DNA of 64,000 nucleotides from Certhia americana (taxonomy: Eukaryota > Chordata > Aves > Passeriformes > Certhiidae). The translations under genes were made by a program, and so were the position numbers. Within the stretch, counting starts at the first letter, position 1. The number at the start of each line of letters is the position of its first letter. The notes beneath the pieces were generated by a model that worked only from the letters and a program-made list of their open reading frames with translations, did no database searches and had not been told where the DNA came from. The stretch is from assembly GCA_018697195.1 (NCBI GenBank), contig CM031870.1, positions 10,571,296 through 10,635,295 on the forward strand, in the 5' to 3' direction. This document shows positions 54,071 to 64,000 of this stretch, in pieces.

Positions 54071-55677
54071 TTATGCACATTTCTGTAGTATTGCCAGACC
54101 AATTAAAAACATATGAGTTTATTTCAGTTGTGTTTGTTGTCAAGAGATGCTGCCAAGAACCTCCACACACTTCATCTTTCACTAAAAGAGGAAGCCAAAA
54201 TTGGCATGCTATGGTGAGGTACAAAGTCTTTAATCAAAATCAAGCTTGATGAGGGATATTATTCTTTCCTTTCCCTGCAAACTAATTTTCTTTTCCTGTT
54301 TTTCTCAGTGGCTTCTGAAGCTTGTATTCCTGCACTACCTCATTCAAAAAGGAAAAAGCCTGGAAGGGCAAGAGGTTGAATCTCTTGTGAAAACAAAGTC
54401 TATAGTGTTGTTCATTTGCTGGGAGGAAAAAGGAGGGGGAAGGAGTGATTTTATATCGAGAGTACAGGCAACAAAACTATCATGAAATCCGCCAGCAATG
54501 GGGAAGAAATACCATGAGGAACTTGATGCCCTGTGCTTTGCCCAGTGCAAGGCTTACTGATGGAATCTGGACGCTTTAAAATTGAGCCAAAAATCAAAAA
54601 TAGGACACCACAAAAACATCATCACTAATTTATGTGTTTTCCCAAGACTCACTGTTCTGTGAGAAACCAGTGATGAAACCAAGGTTATAACAGGAGGGGA
54701 AAAAAAAAAAGCCCTGAATAAAACCCAATACCTCAACAAACAACTAGAATGAAAACCTCATGCTGGCAATCCACACTCTTGGGTAACACTTTTCCACATT
54801 TCCTGTAAATATGCCGTTCACAGGTAGGCTGTGTACTCCAGGCTGAGCTGTCCACTGACACCATGGGCAGGGCAGCACCTCTCCCACTGCTTCCCCCAGT
54901 TCACCCCATCCCCCTGCCAGTTTCCCCTTCACACGAGCAGCTCCTTCATCCAGCAGGGTGGATGTTCTGATGTGCCTCCTGTAGAGCTACGATGGTTTTC
55001 CAGGCAATAGCATCCGTTTTTAGAGCTGACAGTTAGGACTAAGAGCTCTTAAAACACATCTGAGACACCATAAACACAAGGTTTAAGGAAAGCTGTGTGG
55101 GAAGAGCAGTGGAAATGGAGAGCACATCACACTGACACTGCAGGCAAGCTGAAAGGCTCCAGGAGAGGAAATCTGGTGCTCATGACATGCAGATGGCAGA
55201 AGAGATGAAAGGATATGCATGAGAGAAGCTCTGATCTTGATTCCAGGATCACCCATGCCCTCAAAAACAGCCCATACAGCTAGAACAGAGACACGGTCTG
55301 TGGGTAACAGAGCAGACTCTGACACGGGAACCTGAACCCAAACTTCTCCACTGACCCAGTAAAAGGCACCCTACGGGAGTCAGTACAGAATACAAATGTA
55401 CTACAAACCAAAGGAATAGGTTCCTCCCACAACAGCAGCCCCCTCCTGAGGCAAAGGTACACTCTCTGCTAGGGAAGGCATCTCAGGGATGCACTCCCAG
55501 AACAGTCACCCTCATATGGGTTTCACCAGCTGCCTACACCTTGGAAAAGGCATGTTGTCACAACCCAAGCAGGCCAGGGTTAAATTGGTTTAATGCATTT
55601 CAGCAGGTGCTAGATAAGGATTGCCCAATTTCTTTACTGTTATCCAGCCAATTTTCAAGATACTTGAACTCATCAGG

Positions 55678-55707
55678 TTTCAAACTTCAGGTATTTGAAG
55701 TTTGAAA
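55678..55707. repeat. Perfect 12-bp-stem hairpin
   Basis: TTTCAAACTTCA (55678-55689), loop GGTATT, then TGAAGTTTGAAA (55696-55707), with no mismatch. Confidence 0.92.
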
Positions 55708-56510
55708 AAATTCCTAAGTAAACCAGAATTATATATGGGCACAACAGCTGCAAAGCAATTTATTTTCATTTGTAAAATCAAACCTGAAGTTTGTAGGAGA
55801 CAGAAAGGGAAATTCCTGCTGGAATAAGGAATATTTTTAAGTGTTTGAGATAAGGGAAAGCTGGAGATAGGTTTAGAAGTTTTTTCTACTCTCAGAATTA
55901 CAGCTACACAGCTAAACTGTTAAGTTTGGCACTTCATCCTGTCACCTGGAGTGTACTTGAGACATACTGACTTTTTACATTAGTTCTTTAGCAAGCTGCA
56001 GAACATCCCCCAGAAACACCAGCAGAACTAGATGTTAGTGTTTAAACTGCCACGTTTCCCAAGAGTCACAAGAAGTTAAACACTCTCTGCCAATGCCAAG
56101 TTGCATTTCAGGAAAATCACAAAATCCAAATGAGAAAGTCACCAAGTCTGAAGCTGTATTGCCTTCAAAGTGCCTCACACCTTGCCACAAAAGTTCTACA
56201 GTACACTGCCTTCAGCCAGAGCCCCAAGGAGGAGTTCGATACAATACAAGCACTCACTACTCAAATACTTTATCTCCTGCATAAAAACTGAGAGAGGTGC
56301 ACAGAAAGAATGGCAGAAGACATTACAAAGGGGAATTAAGTGTGAAAAACTAAGTTCATATTTCTTCACGCTGACAGCATTCACTTACTAAAAGCAGTAC
56401 TTCTAGTTCAGTGACTTTGGTGCTTTCTCACATCTAAACAGTACAGCTTTATCATTTTGTAAAAGTTGAGTTCATCACTAGGGCAGACTTGTGTCCTGGA
56501 CACTGCAAGT

Positions 56511-56532
56511 CCCTAACCCTAACCCTAACCCT
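56511..56532. repeat. Short interstitial telomeric repeat
   Basis: Three perfect CCCTAA units plus CCCT, 22 bp, in the ABAT 5' intron. Confidence 0.95.
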
Positions 56533-59500
56533 TCACAAAGGCACTTAATGATAATCAACTCCTTGGTGATGCCATAAAATAATTCCATGACTGTCCAGCC
56601 CTTGTTAGGACATGTATCCACTTCCACAACAGAATTTACGTCCAGAAGCTGTCACACTCAAAATTCAAAATACTCCAAATGCACAAACTAGGAAAAGAGA
56701 ACCTAAACTTCATGCTGCAAAAAGTAGAATTTCTTTTCAAAAAGAAAACCATACCCTCCAAAAATATTCTCCCTGCTGCAGGTAGATGAACCTCTACTGG
56801 ACAGCAAGAAAGAAGCTTCTTCTTCCACACAGCCAAGAGCTGCAACACACAAGCAACATTCCTACCTCATTCTTCTGCTAAATTGGCTAAGTATGTAAAA
56901 CGAAGAGTAAAATATTTTGTGAATGACAAATAATCTAATACAAGCATACAGCACAGAGTCCTACTCCCACAGATCAGAAGAGAGCCTGGAAAACACAGAA
57001 ATAGTTTACAACAATATTCTGTTTTAGATACTTTGCATGCTTTGGAAAACCCCCAGAATACTCTTATTTTTGCACAAACACCATATGGCTAAGGAAATAC
57101 CAGTTTCTCTGTTTTCCTGGACCATAGCTGTCATTTCAGGCAACAAGACAATGATCTGATGAAACAGATCAGAACATTCAAAAAACCAAGAAGGAACAGA
57201 GGTGGTATTCAAGCCACAGAAGAGCGGCTGGAAGAATTATCTACTTGGTTGGTAGCAGCTCTGACCCCTAAGGCAACCTCTTCTGTACATAAAGAAGGGA
57301 AATTTGAAAGTAGATCCATCTGTAAAAAGACTAGGGTGTTTTCAGCCTCTGAAAAAATAAATCTGTTACATAACTTTAAAAGTATATCCATCCTTCCACA
57401 GGCAATGGGCCCACAGTGATAATTATCTGTGTGGTGGATTCTTGATCCTTAAGCTTCACTGCTCTTGATGTGTCATTTTTGCATTACTTACCTGTACTCT
57501 CACAGCTCCCTACACATCAGCACCAGCTGATTCCTTCTGATGGAACACAGCTCTTTTATGTTACTTATTCTTTCAAATGGGATAAGACACCTCACTATTT
57601 GATTCAGACTTATCACTATGCCTGAAAAACTCTTAAGAGCTTAAAAGAACTGCAGAAGAAGAACAGGCACTACTGGAAAAGCCTGCTTCAACATGATGTT
57701 CAAACATCTGCTTGAACACAGATGGACAAGGTGCAACATACAAGGAGGAATAAAAACGTATTTGAAAATAATAATGATGAGAAAGGTCTTACATGAAATC
57801 TGAGACTTATTCAAGATCTATTCCTTTCTCCTCCCTGCTCCTTCTGACAAAAGCAAAGCCAAGAACAAAGGAGATTCATCCAAGTTCAGAGTCCCCATTT
57901 GATTTAAAGTTTATGGTATACAGCCAATCCAGCAAGATTTAAAGACACAACTGGGTTGTATCTTTACTACAGAGATACAAAAGTGAGTGCTACCCTGTTC
58001 ATATAGCACATACACACACTGCCACTCAACATCCTTCTTTTCTGAGACACTTCCACAAGCTGTTTTCCATTGGGTAAGAAAGGAAGGGAATTTAATTTGT
58101 AATTGAAACAGACAAAAAAATTTAAGTGTTTCTGGAATGAACTCTCAATCCTAGAATTCATGAAACAAAGTTCAGAAGCCAAGAACCAGATTCAATTGGC
58201 CTTAGAGCAGCTGTGCACTCTAATCCTGTGAACCCTAATAATCCCTGAATTCCTGAGGCTAAGCAGTAGCAGAGGTACATCATGACATCACCTGAGCTGT
58301 ATTACTTCAGGCCCAACACTCAGAGCACAAATCCAGAAGAAGACCCTGCACTCACAGGGCAGGAGTGGTGCCTGTGCAGCTGTACCCACACACACAGAGG
58401 CAGCTACAGCTGGGCTGCTGTCCAGTGTGCCTGTGGGGACACAAGTCATTGGAGAAATTGCTCTCAAAGTTGGCTGATAAACACCACACCATGCAGACAG
58501 GGCAAGGGAAACCACCTGGAGACCCCCAAGCTGCTGACAGAGCAAGAGCTGGTTTGAATAAACACACACATGGAAGGCAAGAATCTGAATTCCTCCCTGC
58601 TTCTGAAAAAATCCAGATCAGGATGTTCTTCTTTCCCAATGACAGCACAGCTGCCAGTAGGACACCTACTGATTTGTTTGGTGTTTATTTGCATGCTGTG
58701 CTTGCTTACTGCCTCTGGGCATAAATGTTCAATTTTATCCACTTATTTGAATTTATTTTGTGTCTGGATGCATAAGACACCTCACTGTACAGTATGTCTC
58801 CAAGGCTGTTATCCTTCAAAAGACTAAAGGCCTAATGAAAGACTAATAAAACAGTTTCACTGCATTTTTCCACATGTACTTTATAAGAGGTCAGCTTGTC
58901 TCATAACACCGCACACGTATTTACTCAGATCTCCATTTATCTTTAGATCTCTAAATCACTGTCCTCTGTGCTCAGGATTGTCCAGGAGGAGCCACACACA
59001 CAGACTGCAGACGCAGAAGACCTGAACACTATTCCCAGTTCACAAGGCTACCCAGCAATAACAGCTTGAAATAACAGTTTTTTTCCCCTGTAGCTCTGTC
59101 AGCTTCCCTATCTGTACAGTCAGACCAGTGATGCTTGAGTGCTTTAAACACTACGGATGAGAAACACTACAAAATCCAGGTATTATCATTTGCATATGCT
59201 GTACTTCAGTATGGTGAGCTGTGATCCAGCATTTGAATCACTGACCTCCAAGTCTGCATTTGTAACTTCAGTCAGAGAAGACAAACTGCCCCCAGACAGA
59301 ATTCAGCCAATACTCACACTACAGAAAAGACAATTACAACACAAAAACAATGCAACAAGCACTGCAAAACTGTCAATTCAATTTATAACATAATAACCAC
59401 ATTATAACAGGATTCAATAGGTAATTTCCTATTGTGTAGCGCTTCCAGAAGGTAACGTTACTACTACCATCCTTTTATACCAGTTGGCTTTCAACTTTTA

Positions 59501-59949
59501 CCAAATTCCTTGCTTCAAACTGTTAAGAGCAAAGACCCTTTTAAGAACCCATATCCATCAACCGTGCCTTTGAACTGTAGGGCAAAATCCAGTACTTTTA
59601 AGCCTAAACATTCATTACTGATTACAAAATTACTTGGAAATCTTCTACAGCAGTTCAGCTTCTTTGCATATCATTTCCTTCTCTGTTGATTTCATAAACA
59701 GAGGTGGAGAATCACAGAGGCAAAAGCCAAGCTAGGCAGAGGCAAAGCTCTGGCTGAAGAGCCCCACGCTATTTTAAGCACTGTAAGGGACGTGATGCTA
59801 AGGATGCATCAAACCAAAGCACCATGTATCGGCTTGAGTTTTGCATCACCAGCACCAGCTGGAGAACAGGAAACTGAGAAGCCCAGCTGAACCTCAGCTG
59901 AAGTGCAGCACCAGGCCTGCACTAGCACCATTACTCAGCTGCCTGCAAC

Positions 59950-60800
59950 ACCTCAACCAGGGGCGCCCTCCACGCCAAGCCAGTGCCTCTCTCCCCACGG
60001 TGCGCAGCTGTTTTCTCACGGCTTTTGTGCCCTCGCGTTCTCTTTTCCCCCTTTCCTCGCCGCAGGTCCGCGCCGGGGCCCACCGCCCGTCGGAGGCGCT
60101 GCTGCCGGAGCGCAGAGCATCCCAAGCCCGCCTCCCGGCGAACAACGAACCCTCCAGCGCTCCGCGGTCCTCTGGGTCCACGGGGACGGCGCCGAGCCCC
60201 GCCGGGGTCCAGCCCCACGCTCGGGTCCGGCAGGGCAGAGACCCCCGAGCGGCACCGGCCCCCGCCGCGCTCAGCCGAAGCGCCGCCATCCGACCCGGCG
60301 CCGCTCCGCTCCCCGCAGCAGCGCGGGCCGGCGGGAGGGCATCGGCGAGCGGCGGGGGATGCGGAGCTGCCCCGGCAACGCGGGTACAGCCGCCCGCGGG
60401 TACAGCCGCCCGCGGGTAGTCCCGCTGCCGGGCGGCGGTGGCTCAGGCAGCGGCCCTGCGCGGTTCTGGCGCTCACCGGGAGGTGCGGGCTTGGCCTGCG
60501 ATCCTTGCATCTGCCGCTCCGGGCGTGCGCTGCTCTCTTGGGCCTCCGCGCTCCTAGCCGAAGCTTGCCCCGCCACCGTCCTGGCCCAGCCCCCGCGCCC
60601 CACCCACCCTGCACTGTTGCGGCCAATACAGCGCCGCCGGCCGCGGCCCCCGCGCCCGCCACATCCAATTGTAGAGCGCTAGAGGGCGGTGCCGGGCAGG
60701 TACCCTCAGGCCGTAGGTGCGGGTCGGTGCTGTCCCCCGCAGCGGCTGCTGCCCGCTGCCTCCCGCCTGCTCCTGCCTGCCCCGAGTCAGTTTTGTTCAG
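59950..60800 (-). promoter_or_regulatory. ABAT: CpG island, inferred ABAT promoter and non-coding first exon
   Basis: There is an abrupt change to GC-rich, CpG-dense sequence. CCAAT occurs at 60623-60627 and 60665-60669 (inverted relative to the minus strand). A minus-strand donor CCCG|GTGAGC has its GT at 60476-60475 and could end a non-coding exon 1. This is the only strong CpG island upstream of the ABAT start codon in the window. Long open frames on both strands are a by-product of GC content. An unrelated rightward promoter cannot be excluded. Confidence 0.6.
60381..60416. repeat. 16-bp tandem duplication inside the CpG island
   Basis: GGGTACAGCCGCCCGC is repeated twice with a partial third GGGTA, beside the candidate ABAT first exon. 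Confidence 0.88.
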
Positions 60801-60829
60801 AATCGAATTGGAATCGTGCCTGCCCTTTT

Positions 60830-63800
60830 AACGCTCCACAAGACCACACGGTCCTTCCCCTTATTGCCCGTATTTACCTGATGCCGGACTTGGGACGTCC
60901 TTAATTTGCAAAGGCCGCTCTGAGAAGTCTTTTGTCTTCTAAATGGCAGATTCACAAATTCAAATTAAGCCTAGTTTGATGTCAGATCACTTCGAATAAA
61001 CTCAAATCTTCACTAACCTTTAGCCTGCCTGGACAACACGTTTTTATTGTGGCCGGTAGCGGACTGAAGCCGCTCAATCCCCTAACGAGCCCTTCTGCTG
61101 CATTGGCGGCTTGGTTCTTCTACAGCATCCAATGTTGTATTTTACACATAATGCTGCCTTTGAGCTACAACCAAGTAGTAAGTTATGTGTCTCGTACTAA
61201 CAGAACCTCAGGCCAAGCATATTGAAACCCATCCTGGACTCCCCTCTTACCGAAATCCTGCTCTTCATACACAGTATTGGTTTTCTTCAACTAAGACCTG
61301 GCTACGAAGGTCAGTAGAGCGGCTGAAATGTACACCTCCATCCAACCACTGCATGTGAGCGCACCACAGACTACCCTCTCCCTGTCCAGCTGACTTCCAC
61401 AGAACTGGGATTTCCTACCGATCGCACGACTCCTTCACCTGAGAGGGGAGCTTGTCAGAACCCTGCCATATGCGCCAGCACCCCTCCATCTAAGGCCCGG
61501 GAGTATTCACTTCTGTAACTATTGTGGGCACGAGCATCTGAAGTGCCCCTAGCCGGAGATATGGAGGAGTCCCAGCAATGCGGAACGCTGTGGGCTTCTG
61601 AGACACAAGACTGCTTCTTCTAGTGCTGCAACACATCAATTGCAGATGTGTTTACAGATGCTTCGCTCCTGCCACCTCCTTGAAGCTAGGCCCTCTATTC
61701 TCCTCCTTTCCAGTTCCCGCGGCCCCGAACCTTCATTCTGTCCAGTTGTACCAGTCAGAAGCATGTAATGTGCTCAAATCGAAAGAGAGATTATGTGGAA
61801 ACACAGGATCTCTACGATAATACGCCTTCGATACCACTTACCCAATTCTCAGGATTGATACGATTCTGCTTTGGACTAATACAGAGCAGAATCTTCCTTG
61901 GTGCACTTCTTGATCACTTACAATGTACCTCTAACGGATATCCTATAGATTAAAATAGAGCTGTAAACTTCAATGCTATCTTCTGTCCGACCTTCTGCCC
62001 CCTGTTCTTTCTAATATATTATTATGTATTTTTATTTAACTTTGAGGCAGGAATATTTATTTTCTCATTTTATCTATATATCGTACTATCTGAGCTAAAT
62101 ATCCCCTTTGAATATTTGCAACAGGCGGTTAGAGAATACACGTTATCTTCTCACAAACTAGGGATAGTTCCTTTGCATCTCTTCTTGCTCACACCGTGGG
62201 GCTGGCTGGCAATGTTAAATACCCACACACACAATTGGTGTAGGTATTTTGTACTTGCCTTTAGGTGCGGGTATGTTAAGAATTTTCCGTGCCAGCTGCT
62301 GGGTGACCAAGTTCTCTGACAATTCTGCTGTACGGGCTGCACTGCTCGTCTGCATAAAGACAACAGTATCTCTTTCTCAAGATGAAGTTTTGTATCTTCC
62401 AGCACGATGCAAAGGCACACAAACAGTCCAGGTTCAAGTGAGTCCCTGTAAAGGAACACAAACCTCTGGATCTTTGTCACTAGCATTACATCTGGCAGCA
62501 AGAAGCAGCTCATTTCAAGTCCTCCTACTTCATTTGAACTCCAAAGTATTCACGTTACGATACTCATGATTACGTCGGAGAGTGACACTACATTTTAAAG
62601 CAAGTGCTAAGCTTGAAGTGAATAATTCCTCATTAACTTGCTAGGGATAATCTCTGCAACCTATGAACAGGCGGCTATGCCATGCCTGACACTCACAGGG
62701 AATTCACACCTCACGTTTCCGAAGCATCTTCAGTTTCTTTCTGTACCAACCTCCGCACCAAGTCTTAAAATCAGCAGCAGCATTTGTTGCCAACACCTCA
62801 TGGCAGTCTGACTTCAGGTAATATTGTTTTTCCGGCACAGGACTAAGGAAAATCAGCTTTGCTAACCCCTCTGTAACACTTGAGCACAGTTACACATAAC
62901 ACTCCAGTGACCAGACTCCATGCCATCAAGAGTTGTCTCTGCTCTTTCCCTATATCCCCAGCAACGAGATCCCCCTGAATGGCCCTCAGTGGTCACAGTA
63001 GTCAGTTGGTTGTCTCATTGGTCCAATCGAGAAAGTACACTTGCAGAATTAGGTTCCTGAGGAATCAAAACCTTCAGAATTCAGTTATGCAGAAGTGCTA
63101 TGCCAACCTATGTAAGGGGAAAATATACAGACTGAACACAAAATCTCTCAGCAATATAAATCATCCGTACAACACAAATTATTCCTCTGAGTTTTAGATG
63201 TTGTCTACCATAATGCAAAGAAACAAAGGCAAACAAAACAAACCCAATATGCACCCTGCCCGGGACAAAGCCCTTAATCCTCGTTGGTTAAAGTGAAAAG
63301 TGACTGTACTAGTGGGGGATGTAGAAGTCCATATACAGTAGTTAAAATACAGACATCTCACATAGTTTCTGCTTAAAACTGTGAGATCCAATTTAGTCCT
63401 CATCTCTAAGGAATGAGGAGTCCCCACCACACACACACATCCACACGTATATTCACTTTTTCCTATAAATTTTCTGAAAACCTCATCAACTGCTGTGGAT
63501 GCAAAGCCTGTCATAAAGTACCATTACACACGCACACTTCTTGAATCTTTCAGGATTATTTCTACTGTAACTCTCTGCAGTCTGGTGAGAAGCGCAGAAC
63601 CACGCATGTCACCTAAACTGTTACTCCAAACTACAATTGTCAACTAAAGGACAGGTGTTTAACAAACTGTAAATGTTTTGACTCAAAGTGTTGTACACAG
63701 CTGAGCTACAGGATGCCTAAAACAATAGCCCCTACACTTGGAACCCCCGCATGACAATCTAGAGAATCTTCCTATCAGGGCCGTCCACTCTTTCTACTGC

Positions 63801-64000
63801 AAAATGACCTGACTGCCCTAGTTAGCCCTGATTAGAACAATTTTTCTAATATTGACACCTGATTAACCCATGAAAAGGGTGGATTGCCTTTTGTGAAACA
63901 CATTTTTAGGTGAGATTCGGGAAATCTCCCTCGTCTATTTCTGGTGGTGTGGGAGGTAGGCCGGGCCCGGCTTATCCCATTGCCAGCCTGGCCTGTTTCC
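60830..64000. other. Right flank without a recognised gene
   Basis: I find no coding exon, RNA gene or clear mobile element. The next gene expected from conserved synteny (METTL22) was looked for on the minus strand but not recognised. From about 61020 to 62700 CpG is noticeably more frequent than in the ABAT introns although the sequence is not GC-rich. Confidence 0.6.

Larger units (their letters stand above)
36962..60476 (-). other. ABAT: ABAT 5' intron(s), 23.5 kb
   Basis: It lies between the acceptor of the exon holding the start codon and the inferred first exon at the CpG island near 60.5 kb. Contents are two LTR-like elements, two minisatellites, hairpins at 48418 and 55678, and a short telomeric run. 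A GC-richer patch at about 46270-46480 carries a possible alternative donor. I recognise no other gene. The intron extent depends on the promoter assignment, which is inferred. Confidence 0.55.

Noticed and set aside
56511..56532. Telomeric run as a sign of chromosome fusion
   Set aside because: It is only 22 bp, in one orientation, inside a conserved gene. A fusion point would show longer or head-to-head arrays.
59841..60831. Long open frames (192 to 282 codons) on both strands
   Set aside because: They overlap each other in several frames in a CpG island where stop codons are rare, contain no recognisable domain and are low in complexity (Pro/Arg/Ala/Gly).
60830..64000. METTL22 or another gene expected by synteny
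   Set aside because: No open frame or exon-like piece on either strand matches a known family. The region is left unassigned.

Overview
The window is vertebrate nuclear DNA, most likely from a bird. It has small exons with GT-AG introns, CpG-island promoters, a CR1 LINE 3' end and LTR-retrotransposon fragments. The order PMM2 - TMEM186 - ABAT matches the conserved block known from human 16p13, here in inverted orientation. The avian call rests on the CR1 tail and the compact introns. I could not name the species.

Layout. Positions 1-4324 hold the 5' six of the eight PMM2 coding exons on the minus strand; the last two lie beyond the left edge. A CpG island (about 3905-4580) is shared with TMEM186, which runs on the plus strand from an ATG at 4390 to a stop at 5759, with a 3' UTR to about 6680. 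ABAT is on the minus strand and meets TMEM186 tail to tail. Its 3' UTR covers about 7040-9121 and its 15 coding exons lie between 9122 and 36946. A 5' non-coding part reaches, by inference, a second CpG island at about 59950-60800. All 15 ABAT coding exons join in frame to exactly 500 codons plus stop, with every key active-site residue I checked present. From about 60830 to the right edge I recognise no gene.

Roles. PMM2 makes mannose-1-phosphate for N-glycosylation in the cytosol. TMEM186 is a mitochondrial inner-membrane complex I assembly factor. ABAT is the mitochondrial matrix GABA transaminase. PMM2 and TMEM186 are likely co-driven by one very short divergent promoter. ABAT is independent.

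Non-coding content. The long first ABAT intron holds two minisatellites, two LTR-like elements, a short interstitial telomeric run and several perfect hairpins. The most interesting local signal is a tandem triplication of the splice donor of the first ABAT coding exon. Its spacings are multiples of three, so alternative donor use would extend the mitochondrial presequence without breaking the frame. A GC-AG donor in PMM2 intron 1 is the second. I see no evidence of an undescribed multi-gene system; this is an ordinary conserved gene block with some unusual splice-site and repeat architecture.
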